DNA of 64,000 nt from Mesorhizobium sophorae (GTDB lineage Bacteria > Pseudomonadota > Alphaproteobacteria > Rhizobiales > Rhizobiaceae). Position 1 is the stretch's first letter, and every line of letters begins with the position of its first letter. The notes under the pieces are model-generated. The model had not been told where the DNA came from and did not search any database. It worked only from the letters and a program-made list of their open reading frames with translations. The position numbers were made by a program, and so were the translations under genes. Location of the stretch: assembly GCF_002270415.1 (NCBI RefSeq), contig NZ_NNRI01000007.1, positions 868,001 through 932,000 of the forward strand, in the 5' to 3' direction. This document shows, one piece after another, positions 35,057-43,862 of this stretch.

Positions 35057-36600
35057 CCAGCGCGTCCGCGACAGGGGGCACATCGGTGGTCGCCAATCGC
35101 GGCGCCATCACCGCCTGCGTGATCCTGGCCGTAATCATGCAGGCGCTGGACACGACCATCGCCAATGTGGCGCTTCCCTACATCCAGGGCAGCGTTTCGG
35201 CGAGCGCCGACCAGATCAACTGGGTGCTGACGTCCTACATCGTCGCCGCGGCCGTCATGACGCCGCCTTCGGGCTACCTTGCCAATCGCTTCGGCCGCAA
35301 GCGCATCCTGCTGACCTCGATCACCGGCTTCGTCGTCGCATCGGTGCTTTGCGGCTTCGCGCAGTCGCTGCCGCAGATCGTCGGCTTCCGCCTGCTGCAG
35401 GGCCTGTTCGGCGCCGCCCTGGTGCCGTTGTCGCAGAGCATCCTGCTCGACATCTACAGCGTTGAAGAGCGCGGCTCGGCCATGGCGCTGTTCGGCGTTT
35501 CGGTGATGGTCGGGCCGGTGCTCGGGCCGGTCATCGGCGGCTGGCTGACCGAAAATGTCAGCTGGCGCTGGGTGTTCTACATCAACGTGCCGATCGGCGC
35601 CCTGGCCTTCGCGGGCGTGTCGATGTTCGTCCTGGAAACCAAGACCGACCTCAAGGCAAGGCTGGACTGGCTGGGCTTCGGCATGCTCAGCCTCACCATC
35701 GCTTCGCTGCAGATGTTTCTCGATCGCGGCGAGCAGCTCAACTGGTTCTCGTCATCCGAGATCATCGTCGAGGCGCTGATCTGCGCGTCGGCCTTCTACA
35801 TCTTCCTCGTCCACACCTTCACCGCCCGCAACTCGTTCGTGAACCCACGGCTCTTCCTCGACCGGAATTTCGCCGTCGGCATGGTATTCATCTTCATCGT
35901 CGGCATCACCTATCTCGCCTCGCTGGCCTTGATGACGCCCTACCTGCAGACACTGATGGGTTATCCGGTGGTGACCGCCGGCATCGTCATGGGACCGCGC
36001 GGCCTCGGCACCATGGCGTGCATGTTCCTGGTCGGCAGGCTGGTCGGCAAGGTGGATACACGCTGGCTGCTCCTGACCGGCCTGCTGATCACCGCCTGGG
36101 CGATGTACGACATGACCGGCTGGACGCCTGATGTCTCGCAATGGACGATCATCAGCACCGGCTTCATCCAGGGTGCGGGGCTCGGCTTCCTGTTCGTTCC
36201 GCTGACCACCATCACCTTTGCCACGCTGGCGCCGGAGCGGCGCGCGGAAGGCACCGGACTGTACAATCTGTCGCGAAACATCGGCTCCAGTGTCGGCATA
36301 TCGGTGGTCACCGCGCTTTTGACCCAGAATGTCCAGGTCAACCACGCCAACATCGCCACCTATGTGACGCCCTACAACCAGGCGTTCAGCAACCCGGCGA
36401 TCTTCCAGGCGATGAACCCTTACAGCGCCGCCGGCCGTGCCGCGCTCGACGGCGTGGTAACGCTGCAGGCGACGATCATCAGCTACATGAACGACTTCAA
36501 GCTGATGATGATCCTTTCGCTTGCCGCCGTTCCGCTGGTTCTTTTGCTGCGCAAGCCGGCGACGCCGGCCAAGGTCGACCACAGCGCCGTCGTGGAGTGA
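35053..36600 (+). CDS. EmrB-type multidrug efflux MFS transporter (pump 2)
   Basis: This 515-residue DHA2-family transporter has 14 predicted helices. The family signature LDTTIANVALPYIQ lies near residue 32 and GPVLGPVIGGWLTENVSWRW near residue 155. Translation is coupled to the adaptor gene. It is clearly related to, but distinct from, the pump 1 transporter at 27738; its regulator is MarR rather than TetR. Confidence 0.94.
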   Translation: MTSASATGGTSVVANRGAITACVILAVIMQALDTTIANVALPYIQGSVSASADQINWVLTSYIVAAAVMTPPSGYLANRFGRKRILLTSITGFVVASVLCGFAQSLPQIVGFRLLQGLFGAALVPLSQSILLDIYSVEERGSAMALFGVSVMVGPVLGPVIGGWLTENVSWRWVFYINVPIGALAFAGVSMFVLETKTDLKARLDWLGFGMLSLTIASLQMFLDRGEQLNWFSSSEIIVEALICASAFYIFLVHTFTARNSFVNPRLFLDRNFAVGMVFIFIVGITYLASLALMTPYLQTLMGYPVVTAGIVMGPRGLGTMACMFLVGRLVGKVDTRWLLLTGLLITAWAMYDMTGWTPDVSQWTIISTGFIQGAGLGFLFVPLTTITFATLAPERRAEGTGLYNLSRNIGSSVGISVVTALLTQNVQVNHANIATYVTPYNQAFSNPAIFQAMNPYSAAGRAALDGVVTLQATIISYMNDFKLMMILSLAAVPLVLLLRKPATPAKVDHSAVVE

Positions 36601-36644
36601 CGACGCGAGGGGCTACCCTTTGGATATGCCGATGCAAAAAGAAA

Positions 36645-36676
36645 CCGGGGCCCTGTGGGGGACTACAGGACCCCGG
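36645..36676. terminator. Strong hairpin between emrB and the fasciclin gene
   Basis: CCGGGGCCCTGT and ACAGGACCCCGG form a stem with 11 of 12 pairs, 45 bases after the emrB stop. No T-run follows on the plus strand. It lies between convergent genes and may end transcription from either side. Confidence 0.5.
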
Positions 36677-36784
36677 CCGATGCCGAGACGGCTTCCCAAG
36701 AAACATGGCACCTCGTCATGAGGTGGGGACGGCAGGCCCGAGAAAGCCCAACGGACCTGCCTTGATCCCCTGCGCCGGAAGCCG

Positions 36785-37345
36785 TTACTTCGGCAGCAGC
36801 ACCTTGTTGACGACATGGATGACGCCGTTCGACTGGTTGACGTCGGCGATCGTCACCTTGGCCTCACCGCCGGACTCATCCATGATGTAGAGCTTGCCCT
36901 TCTTGACCTCGGCGGTCAGCGTATCGCCGGAGACTGTCTTCATCTCATACTTGCCGCCCATTGCCTTGGCCTTGGCCATCATGTCCTTGCCGGAGATCTT
37001 GCCGGCCACGACATGCGCGGTCAGCACCCTGGTGAGCTGGTCCTTGTTCTCGGGCTTGAGCAGCGTGTCGACGGTGCCTTTGGGCAGCGCGGCAAACGCT
37101 TCGTTGGTCGGCGCAAAGACGGTGAACGGCCCGGCGCCCTGCAGCGTGTCGACCAGGCCGGCCGCCTTGACGGCGGCGACCAGCGTCGTGTGGTCCTTCG
37201 AGTTCACGGCGTTCTCGACGATGGTCTTGGTGGTGTACATCGGCGCGCCACCAACATTGGGGTTCTTGGCATAGGCTGGAGCGACGATCGTCGCACCGGC
37301 GACGAGTGCGGAAAGGGCAAAGGTCCTGAATGACGGCAAGCGCAT
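36785..37345 (-). CDS. Secreted fasciclin (FAS1) domain protein, copy B
   Basis: The 186-residue product starts at the ATG at 37345 after GGAGGA. It has a signal peptide (RTFALSALVAGATIVAPAYA) and one FAS1 domain with FTVFAPTNEAFAAL and GVIHVVNKVLLPK. It is a close paralogue of copy A at 26302 but lacks the two cysteines. The gene points the other way and lies on the far side of the two efflux operons, so the pair brackets them. Confidence 0.93.
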   Translation of the reverse strand: MRLPSFRTFALSALVAGATIVAPAYAKNPNVGGAPMYTTKTIVENAVNSKDHTTLVAAVKAAGLVDTLQGAGPFTVFAPTNEAFAALPKGTVDTLLKPENKDQLTRVLTAHVVAGKISGKDMMAKAKAMGGKYEMKTVSGDTLTAEVKKGKLYIMDESGGEAKVTIADVNQSNGVIHVVNKVLLPK

Positions 37346-37467
37346 GTGGTCTTCCTCCGGGTGAGGGCTGATCGGGATTGATAGCCTTTGGAAATGCACA
37401 CGCAGTCACGCCCCGCGACCGCTTTCAGTTTCGCCGATCACGGGAACGTGACCCGACCTGTGGCCAA

Positions 37468-37497
37468 TAAAAAAGCCCCGGACCAGCCGGGGCTTTT
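37468..37497 (-). terminator. Intrinsic terminator of yidC
   Basis: An 8-base stem (AGCCCCGG/CCGGGGCT) with a 5-base loop follows the yidC stop by about 20 bases. On the minus strand it ends in TTTTTTATT. The opposite strand has only four T, so it mainly serves yidC. Confidence 0.85.
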
Positions 37498-37515
37498 GAT
37501 GGAAGGAGACGCCTG

Positions 37516-39330
37516 CTATTCCGCCGGCGACGGTTTCTTTCGAAACAGTGCCACGAGATTGTCCCACAGTTCGATCTTGGCGCCCTGGCGCTTCATGATC
37601 ACGCCCTGCTGCAGGATCGACAGCGTGTTGTTCCAGGCCCAGTAGATGACGAGACCGGCCGGGAAACCGGCCATCATGAAGGTGAAGATGACCGGCATCC
37701 AGGTGAAGATCGCGGCTTGCGTCGGGTCCGGCGGCGTCGGGTTCATGCGCATCTGCAGGAACATGGTGACGCCCATGATCAGCGGCCAGACGCCGATCAT
37801 CAGCATGTGCGGCAAAGTGACCGGCACGAGGCCGAACAGATTGAAGATCGATGTCGGATCGGGTGCCGCCAGATCCTGGATCCAGCCGAAGAACGGCGCG
37901 TGGCGCATCTCGATGGTGATGTAGAGCACCTTGTAGAGCGAGAAGAAGACCGGGATCTGCAGCGCCACCGGCCAGCAGCCGGCCAGCGGGTTGATCTTCT
38001 CGGTCTTGTACAGCTCCATCATCGCCTGCTGCTGCTTCATCTTGTCGTCCGCGTATTTCTCGCGGATCTCGAGCATCTTGGGCTGTACCTTCTTCATGTT
38101 CGCCATCGACGCGTAGGACTTGTTGGCGAGCGGGAAGAAGATGGCCTTGACGATGACGGTGGTGGCGAGGATCGCCAGGCCGAAATTGCCGAAGAATTTG
38201 TAGAGCGTGTCGATCAGCCAGAACATCGGCTTGGTGATGAAATAGAAATACCCCCAGTCGATCACCAAATTGAACTGGCGAATGTGACGGTCGGTCTCAT
38301 AGGCGTTGATCTTGGCGACTTCCTTGGCGCCGGCGAAGATCTCTGTCTCGACTGTCGCGGACTGGCCGGCATCGACATTGATTGCATCGGTGAGGAAGTC
38401 GGACTGGTAGCGGTGACGACCATCGTCGAAAAAGGCATAGCGCGGCTGGAACGGTTGCTTCTCGGTCGGCACCAGCGTGACGGCCCAGTATTTGTCGGTG
38501 ATGCCGAGCCAGCCATCGGTCGACTTGCCCGGAGTGACCTGCTTTTCGGATTCGATCTTGGCGTATTTGTATTCGGCCAAGCCCTCGGTGCCGGTAACGC
38601 CGATCAAACCTTCATGCAGCACGTAGGTACTGGCGACGGCCGGCTTGTCATAGCGCGTGACGCGGCCATAGTTGAACAGCGAAACGGCGCTGCTGCCGGA
38701 ATTCTGCACCGTGTCCGAAACCGTGAACATATAGTCGTTATCGACGGAGAACGTGCGCTTGAAGGTCAGGCCCTTGTCATTGGTGTAGGTGAGCGTGACC
38801 GGCGTCGACGGGCTCAGCGTCGGATTGCCGTCCACACTCCACACCGTGTCCGAATCCGGCACCGCACCGGTCTTGTCGTTACCGACGAAACCGATCTCGG
38901 CAAAATATCCCGTCGCCAGCGTTTGCGGGTTGAGCAGCTCGATCTCGGGTGAATTCTTGTCGACGGTTTCGGTGTAATGCTTGAGCTTGAGGTCGTCGAG
39001 CCGCGCGCCGGTCAGGTTGATCGAGCCCTCGAGGCTCGGCGTATCGATCTTGACGCGCTTGCTTGCCGCCAGCGCCTGGTTGCGGTCGACCGCCGCAATC
39101 GCGTTGCCGCCGGGTGCGTTCGGAATGGCGCCAGGTGCGGCGGGCGTTGCGGTACCGGCGCCAGGATTGGCGGCGTCGGCGGCCTTCTTCTGCTCTTCGA
39201 CGCGCTGCTGTTCGATGCGGGCCGCCTCGCGCTGCTGCTCGCTGCGCGGCAAGACATAAAAATACTGCCATACCGCCAGGATCAGCACCGACAGCGCGAT
39301 GGTGATGAAGAAGTTCCGGTTGTTTTCCAT
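37516..39330 (-). CDS. yidC: Membrane protein insertase YidC
   Basis: Inserts and folds inner-membrane proteins, alone or with the Sec translocon. The 604-residue length is typical for the Gram-negative form. It has an N-terminal helix (FFITIALSVLILAVWQYFYV), a large periplasmic domain and a C-terminal five-helix core with KSYASMANMKKVQPKMLEIR and the hairpin lysines just after. The end, GFPAGLVIYWAWNNTLSILQ, is conserved. It lies 14 bases after rnpA in the common rpmH-rnpA-yidC order. Confidence 0.97.
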   Translation of the reverse strand: MENNRNFFITIALSVLILAVWQYFYVLPRSEQQREAARIEQQRVEEQKKAADAANPGAGTATPAAPGAIPNAPGGNAIAAVDRNQALAASKRVKIDTPSLEGSINLTGARLDDLKLKHYTETVDKNSPEIELLNPQTLATGYFAEIGFVGNDKTGAVPDSDTVWSVDGNPTLSPSTPVTLTYTNDKGLTFKRTFSVDNDYMFTVSDTVQNSGSSAVSLFNYGRVTRYDKPAVASTYVLHEGLIGVTGTEGLAEYKYAKIESEKQVTPGKSTDGWLGITDKYWAVTLVPTEKQPFQPRYAFFDDGRHRYQSDFLTDAINVDAGQSATVETEIFAGAKEVAKINAYETDRHIRQFNLVIDWGYFYFITKPMFWLIDTLYKFFGNFGLAILATTVIVKAIFFPLANKSYASMANMKKVQPKMLEIREKYADDKMKQQQAMMELYKTEKINPLAGCWPVALQIPVFFSLYKVLYITIEMRHAPFFGWIQDLAAPDPTSIFNLFGLVPVTLPHMLMIGVWPLIMGVTMFLQMRMNPTPPDPTQAAIFTWMPVIFTFMMAGFPAGLVIYWAWNNTLSILQQGVIMKRQGAKIELWDNLVALFRKKPSPAE

Positions 39331-39344
39331 CGAAAGCCCTTGGC

Positions 39345-39677
39345 CTATCGTGTTCCGCGCAATCGGCGGGAGAGTTCGGCCTTCAACTGGCCGAACGGAA
39401 TGGTCAGCACGTCTTCGCGCCCGACGATGACATAGTCATTGCCAGGCGCCATGTCACTTGCCGCATGCGTACGGACCGCTTCTCGCAGCCGTCGCCGGAC
39501 GCGATTGCGGACAACCGCATTGCCGACCTTCTTGGTGACGGTATAGCCGACGCGCGGCGACAGGCCGTCGCCGCGGTCGAGAACTTCAACGAGAAAAAGC
39601 CGCCCGCGTCGCTTTTCACCACGACGGACGGCCAGGAATTCGGCGCGCTTCAGAAGCCGCTTGGGATTTGGTCCCAT
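39345..39677 (-). CDS. rnpA: Ribonuclease P protein component
   Basis: The protein partner of RNase P RNA, which matures the 5' ends of tRNAs. With the ATG at 39677 ([17 protein letters not shown]) it has 110 residues; a TTG at 39692 preceded by GGAAGACGAG would give 115. The RNR motif [17 protein letters not shown] and the central [13 protein letters not shown] are present. It lies 37 bases after rpmH and upstream of yidC. Confidence 0.93.
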   Translation of the reverse strand: MGPNPKRLLKRAEFLAVRRGEKRRGRLFLVEVLDRGDGLSPRVGYTVTKKVGNAVVRNRVRRRLREAVRTHAASDMAPGNDYVIVGREDVLTIPFGQLKAELSRRLRGTR

Positions 39678-39714
39678 TGGCTTGCCGGATGCGGGCAACG
39701 ATCTCGTCTTCCGT

Positions 39715-39849
39715 TCAGGCGCTGAGCCGCTTGCGACCGCGGTTGCGGCGAGCTGCGACGACGCCGCGACCACCCTTGGTGGCCATGCGGGCACGAAAGC
39801 CGTGCCGACGTTTGCGGACGAGTTTAGACGGTTGGTAGGTACGCTTCAT
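39715..39849 (-). CDS. rpmH: 50S ribosomal protein L34
   Basis: This 44-residue basic protein begins [18 protein letters not shown] and ends [11 protein letters not shown], a full match to L34. It heads the rpmH-rnpA-yidC operon on the minus strand, and a near-consensus promoter lies about 120 bases upstream. Confidence 0.97.
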   Translation of the reverse strand: MKRTYQPSKLVRKRRHGFRARMATKGGRGVVAARRNRGRKRLSA

Positions 39850-39970
39850 TTGTTTTAATACCGCGGGGTGCGGCCCTTCTTGATTCTGTCACTGTGTAAC
39901 AGGAGCTTTGCCGGGCCGGTTTTGGCGCGATCGAAACCGCGCCGGGACGAATGGCCCGAGCGTGAGCGGG

Positions 39971-39999
39971 CTTATAGAAAGAAGGGTTTTGGAAGTCAA
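39971..39999 (-). promoter_or_regulatory. Sigma-70 promoter of rpmH-rnpA-yidC
   Basis: On the minus strand, TTGACT (39999-39994) and TATAAG (39976-39971) are separated by exactly 17 bases. This is close to consensus, as expected for a highly expressed ribosomal protein operon. The leader from here to rpmH is about 120 bases. Confidence 0.75.
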
Positions 40000-40127
40000 T
40001 CCGGAGTCGCCAGGCCGAAGCCGGTCGTCGTCCAGGCCGGTTTTTGTTTCCGGCCAAGGATGAAATTGGTAAAAAAGCCGTAATCGCCTAATCTGCGTTG
40101 ATCAAGTGATCGTGAAGACATAGCCGC

Positions 40128-41618
40128 ATGAGCGAAACCATACAGGCGGAGGAACGGATCGACACGGCGGCGCCAACCGCTGGGCGCACCGTGCCGCTGT
40201 CGCGCGGCCTGTCGACCAAGCTGCTGCTGCTCACCATCGTTTTCGTGCTACTGGCCGAAGTGCTGATCTTCCTGCCGTGGATCGCCAGCTACCGGCTGAA
40301 CTGGCTGAAGGAGCGGTTGAGCACGGCTGCGGCGGTGTCGATCGTGCTGGTGCAAGGTGAATCCACCTCGCTGTCGCGTGCGGCCCAGAACGACGTGCTG
40401 ATGGCGATCGGCGCCAAGGCGATCGCGGTGCGCGACGGCGGCGTGTCGCGGCTGCTGGTGGTGGCCGAGATGCCGCCGCAGGTCGACGAACACATCGATA
40501 TCGCCTCGATCGGCATGATCAAGGGCATGACCGGCGCGCTCGACACGCTGTTTTTCGGCGGCCACAGGATGCTGCGCGTCTTCGGCCCGGTCGGCGACAG
40601 CGACAAGGAGTTCGAGCTGATCATGCCGGACAACAGTCTGCGCAACGCCATGCTGCGATATTCGCGCAACGTCGCCTTCGTCTCGCTGCTGATCTCGCTG
40701 TTCACCGCAATGCTAGTCTATGCCGCGATCGACCTGATCATGATCGGGCCGATCCGGACGATGACGCGCTCGATGCTGTCCTTCTCCGAAGCGCCCGACG
40801 ACCCCGGACGCATCATCCATCCCGCCGCCCGCGCCGACGAGATCGGCGTCGCCGAGCGCGAACTGTCGCAGATGCAGGAGCGGCTGCAAAAGATGCTCTC
40901 CGAGCAGAAGCACCTTGCCGACCTCGGCCTGGCCGTGTCGAAGATCAACCATGACATGCGCAACATCCTGGCCTCGGCGCAGCTGATGTCGGACCGCCTG
41001 CGCCAGGTCAAGGACCCGACCGTGCAGGCCTTCGCGCCGAAACTGCTGCGCGCGCTCGACCGCGCCGTCTCCTACTCCGAAGGCGTGCTTCACTACGGCC
41101 GCACCCAGGAGCCGCCGCCTTCGCGCCGCAGGCTCAGGCTGCGCCAGCTGGTCGAGGACGTGCACGGCCTGCTCGACATCGAGCAGGGCATCGAGTTCGT
41201 CAATGCGATCGAGCCGGCCTTCGAGGTGGATGCCGATTCCGAACAGTTGTTCCGCGTGCTCACCAATCTGTGCCGCAATTCCGTGCAGGCCATGGCCGCA
41301 GACAATGAAAGCGCGCTGGTCCGACGCCTGGCGGTGTCGGCCGTGCGCCTGGGCAGCGTCAGCCGCATCGTCGTCACCGACACCGGCCCCGGATTACCAC
41401 CCAAGGCACGGGAAAACCTGTTCGCGGCCTTTCGCGGCTCGGCCCGCAGCGGCGGCACCGGCCTTGGCCTGGCGATCGCGCACGAACTGATCCGGGCGCA
41501 TGGCGGCACGGTGGAGTTGGTCGAAAGCATTGGCGGGCGCACCACATTCGCGGTCACCATCCCCGACCAGCCGGTCCGGCTCGACCAGGCCCGCAACGGC
41601 CTGCGCCGCCCGGCGTGA
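40128..41618 (+). CDS. Membrane-bound sensor histidine kinase
   Basis: This 496-residue protein has a membrane helix near residue 32 (LLLLTIVFVLLAEVLIFLPW), a periplasmic domain of about 140 residues, a second helix near residue 190 (SLLISLFTAMLVYAAIDL) and a HAMP linker. The phosphoacceptor His is in SKINHDMRNILAS near residue 278. The ATP-binding domain has N box NLCRNSVQAM, G1 DTGPGLPP and G2 GGTGLGLAIAHEL. No response regulator gene is adjacent, so its partner is elsewhere. The signal is unknown. Confidence 0.93.
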   Translation: MSETIQAEERIDTAAPTAGRTVPLSRGLSTKLLLLTIVFVLLAEVLIFLPWIASYRLNWLKERLSTAAAVSIVLVQGESTSLSRAAQNDVLMAIGAKAIAVRDGGVSRLLVVAEMPPQVDEHIDIASIGMIKGMTGALDTLFFGGHRMLRVFGPVGDSDKEFELIMPDNSLRNAMLRYSRNVAFVSLLISLFTAMLVYAAIDLIMIGPIRTMTRSMLSFSEAPDDPGRIIHPAARADEIGVAERELSQMQERLQKMLSEQKHLADLGLAVSKINHDMRNILASAQLMSDRLRQVKDPTVQAFAPKLLRALDRAVSYSEGVLHYGRTQEPPPSRRRLRLRQLVEDVHGLLDIEQGIEFVNAIEPAFEVDADSEQLFRVLTNLCRNSVQAMAADNESALVRRLAVSAVRLGSVSRIVVTDTGPGLPPKARENLFAAFRGSARSGGTGLGLAIAHELIRAHGGTVELVESIGGRTTFAVTIPDQPVRLDQARNGLRRPA

Positions 41619-41896
41619 TTGTTCGGGCGCTGTTTCGCCCGATGCTCTTCCCCTGCAGGCCCGGTGCCTATTTCCTCTGGGTCGGCGCTATTCCCTCCAG
41701 GAATCGCTTTTTAGCTCGGCTTCGGGCCCTTTTTAACATGGCGGAATCCTGACCGCCGTCGCCGGATGACATACTTGCGACAAAACTTTTGCCGGATCGG
41801 CTTGCTTTTCGGAAATTCAGTCGCTAGGGAACACGTCTCGTCGCGGCCGGTCGTTCACGATCGGCTAGCGGGGCCATGGAAAGCATGGCCTGTTGC

Positions 41897-41973
41897 GCGC
41901 CCGTAGCTCAGCTGGATAGAGCACCAGACTACGAATCTGGGGGTCAGGAGTTCGAATCTCTTCGGGCGCGCCA
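41897..41973 (+). tRNA. tRNA-Arg (anticodon ACG)
   Basis: This 77-base gene has acceptor arms GCGCCCG/CGGGCGC, anticodon stem CCAGA/TCTGG around the loop CTACGAA, a TTCGAAT T-loop and an encoded CCA end. The anticodon ACG reads Arg codons CGN. Its last 47 bases lie in the 49-base direct repeat that ends the mobile element. Confidence 0.97.
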
Positions 41974-41975
41974 TT
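41927..41975 (+). repeat. Left attachment repeat (inside tRNA-Arg)
   Basis: This 49-base stretch from the anticodon arm to two bases past CCA is identical to 62389-62437. The tRNA remains complete at this end, so the host loses no tRNA function on integration. Confidence 0.93.
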
Positions 41976-42051
41976 CAATCCTTTGAAAACGCTGGGAAAA
42001 TCGCGCCTCCCTGGGCCGGGCCCGGAAGGCGTTCATCGCAATTTTCCGTCC

Positions 42052-42071
42052 AGACCAAGTGCAGACCAAGT
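42052..42071 (+). repeat. Paired AGACCAAGT repeat, left end
   Basis: Two copies of AGACCAAGT are separated by GC, 77 bases inside the left attachment repeat. An almost identical pair lies at 62219-62239 near the right end, in the same orientation. In the circular form they would flank the crossover site on both sides, as integrase arm-type sites do. Confidence 0.55.
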
Positions 42072-42171
42072 TTGTCTGATTTTCCTCGCCTTTTTCGCCC
42101 CCGCTAAAGCGGATGCTAAAAACACCGCCTAAGCCGCACGTTAAGGAGTCGGAAACCGAATCGACTCAGAA

Positions 42172-42211
42172 AAGAAACCGGGCGGCAATCCCGCGAAGAA
42201 CAACCGCCCGG
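42172..42211 (-). terminator. Terminator of the 38-residue gene
   Basis: CCGGGCGG and CCGCCCGG form a perfect 8-base stem, 22 bases after the stop at 42233. On the minus strand it is followed by a T-rich tail (TTTCTTTTC). Confidence 0.6.
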
Positions 42212-42232
42212 AAGCTCAGTAGCTAGGCTACC

Positions 42233-42349
42233 TTACTTTTTGATCGTTTCGACTACGTGAGTGCCGGGTTTGCTTTTCGCGGTTTTCACCGTGGTAAAGC
42301 GACCCGACTTCGCGCTGCGACCGATCTTGCGTGTGCCTTTGCTGGCCAT
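42233..42349 (-). CDS. Very small basic protein, recurring type
   Basis: This 38-residue protein (MASKGTRKIGRSAKSGRFTT, then VKTAKSKPGTHVVETIKK) has AGGAGG upstream of the ATG at 42349 and a terminator downstream. This supports a real single gene. The pattern of GRF, then AxxxP, then TxVxETI recalls short proteins that I have seen annotated as hypothetical in many proteobacterial plasmids and islands. The function is unknown. It is the first gene inside the left end of the element. Confidence 0.7.
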   Translation of the reverse strand: MASKGTRKIGRSAKSGRFTTVKTAKSKPGTHVVETIKK

Positions 42350-42439
42350 CTGACACCACCTCCTTTCCGGGCTGTAGCCCTGCCTATAGCCGAGGCCCGT
42401 TGGGATGCGAATCAGATCACGCACGCGAAGAATAGCGCC

Positions 42440-42769
42440 TTAAAGCGATCTTTGCTTGCGCCTAGCAAGTAAGCGGCGTGCCTTCTGTCTGGGCGTTATC
42501 GGTTTCACCAATCCGCCGATTTCCGGCATTCCCGCCATTCTAAAGATCGCTCTTCGGGGTGGGTCGGTCCCGCGTCCCGGCTGGTCGCCGTCGCATACTG
42601 ACGCTCCTACGGCACACCTGTTAACCGAGCTCGCGACCGCGAATTGGCCTCCACCTGCCATCCGGCTCCTGTTCCCGTTCAGGACGTCTGGCAGACTCCG
42701 CTTTATGCGCTGCTCTCTTGTTTGGGCGGGCATGGGACATCTTGACGATGCCGAGATCCCGAGCGACGA
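42440..42769. other. Stretch without a convincing gene
   Basis: Frames of about 110-130 codons are open here on both strands, but neither has a ribosome site, a domain or coherent composition. I treat it as intergenic sequence leading into the operator pair at 42770-42837. Confidence 0.5.
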
Positions 42770-42789
42770 TTTCATAACGCGTTACGAAA
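42770..42789. promoter_or_regulatory. 20-base palindrome with ACGCGT core, copy 1
   Basis: TTTCATAACGCGTTACGAAA reads the same on both strands at 18 of 20 positions. A second, related palindrome lies 48 bases downstream. Together they look like paired operators for the gene at 42851. Confidence 0.65.
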
Positions 42790-42817
42790 TACGAAGGGCG
42801 GACAGATCAACGCAGAA

Positions 42818-42837
42818 ATTCGTTACGCGTTACGAAT
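42818..42837. promoter_or_regulatory. 20-base palindrome with ACGCGT core, copy 2
   Basis: ATTCGTTACGCGTTACGAAT is palindromic at 18 of 20 positions. It ends 13 bases before the start of the gene at 42851, next to its GAGGGG ribosome site. Binding here would block transcription or translation of that gene. Confidence 0.68.
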
Positions 42838-42850
42838 AAGCGAGGGGCCG

Positions 42851-43537
42851 ATGACGATGGCGTCGAAACCAGGAAAGCGGGGGCGCAAGCCAAAGGACGG
42901 CGCAGCGGCCATGTCGAACGCCGAGCGGCAGCGCCGTTACCGGGAGCGTGTCCGGCAGGGCGTCCAGCGCGGCGCCGGCGAGGCAGACACGGAGGCGTTG
43001 CGAAGGACGCAGGAGCAGATCGCTGCAAAGGCAGTGGACACGCTGGACCCGATCCACGGCTATGTCTTGGATGCTCGCTACGCCGCCACCGATGCCCTCA
43101 TGTGGATGACCGGTCTGCGAGATGCCATTCTCGCCGGCCAGGACCATGTGCGCGGCCTCTCCCGTCAGGTCGCAAGGCGGGTCTTGGGGGTCGAGCAGAT
43201 CTTAAGGAAGCTTGAGGCTGCTCTTGAAGAACAGGGGGCGGCGGTGCCCGCGCCGCCCTCATCAGTGGACCTGGAGACCTTGCAGGCCATCCTTGCGCAC
43301 AGCCGGGAGCGGCTTGGTGTTGCGAACATGCAGGTTGAGTGGCTTCACGAGGGGATCACGCCGGACACGCCCGGTGAGATCACCGGCCCCGCGTGGCAGC
43401 TACGCTTCTCCATAGGGGACTGGAAGCAGACTGTCGATTTCGTGGGCGCTGTGCTGGATGGGAAGGGTGCGGAGGTGCCGGGCCACTGGACGCGTCAGGG
43501 CAAACCTGCCGCGAAGCGAAGGCGATCCGGGCGTTGA
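42851..43537 (+). CDS. Island protein with basic N-terminus, possibly DNA-binding
   Basis: The 228-residue product begins with a Lys/Arg-rich region (KPGKRGRKPKDG, then NAERQRRYRERVRQG) that may contact nucleic acid. A helical middle and a basic tail (KPAAKRRRSGR) follow. GAGGGG lies before the ATG at 42851. Two 20-base palindromes directly upstream suggest autoregulation or a partition-like site. The family was not recognised. It precedes a DUF3102 gene on the same strand, also with plasmid-like character. Confidence 0.75.
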   Translation: MTMASKPGKRGRKPKDGAAAMSNAERQRRYRERVRQGVQRGAGEADTEALRRTQEQIAAKAVDTLDPIHGYVLDARYAATDALMWMTGLRDAILAGQDHVRGLSRQVARRVLGVEQILRKLEAALEEQGAAVPAPPSSVDLETLQAILAHSRERLGVANMQVEWLHEGITPDTPGEITGPAWQLRFSIGDWKQTVDFVGAVLDGKGAEVPGHWTRQGKPAAKRRRSGR

Positions 43538-43661
43538 CACCCTGATTCCCCGTGGCCCAGTACCCACGGCTACCCCGTCGAGGGTACTAAGTGGCCTTGC
43601 AGACACGACAGATTTTTGCCTGAGGACTCGAATTGGCGGGAATCCATCGTTTTACATCTGG

Positions 43662-43691
43662 CCATCATGGCGTGCTGGCATGCCATGATGG
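43662..43691. repeat. Perfect inverted repeat, 10-base arms
   Basis: CCATCATGGC and GCCATGATGG flank a 10-base spacer. It lies in the 325-base gap between the genes at 42851 and 43863. It may be a protein-binding site or a hairpin. Confidence 0.55.
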
Positions 43692-43720
43692 TATCCCAGT
43701 CGCCGCCGCGACGGGCGTGA

Positions 43721-43761
43721 GCCCTCCCATTGGGGAGGGCGGAGCCGGACCAAAGGTCCGG
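43721..43761. repeat. Two tandem hairpins
   Basis: GCCCTCCC/GGGAGGGC (4-base loop) at 43721-43740 is followed by CCGGACC/GGTCCGG (3-base loop) at 43745-43761. Both stems are perfect. They lie about 100 bases before the DUF3102 gene and could terminate the upstream transcript or form a structured leader. Confidence 0.55.
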
Positions 43762-43862
43762 AGGGGGGAACGGGAGAGCGAGGATTCCAAATCCACAATC
43801 ATTGTGGGTTTCCGCTAATCGTTTGCTGATAAATCGCTTCCGGGCCGTGGGGAGGAAACGCA

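Noticed and set aside
42440..42839. Overlapping frames on both strands (about 111 and 127 codons)
   Set aside because: No ribosome site, no domain, and the right part contains two palindromes that look like operators.
43662..43761. CRISPR-like repeat cluster
   Set aside because: The palindromes here are different from one another, with no regular repeat-spacer pattern; no cas genes are in the window.
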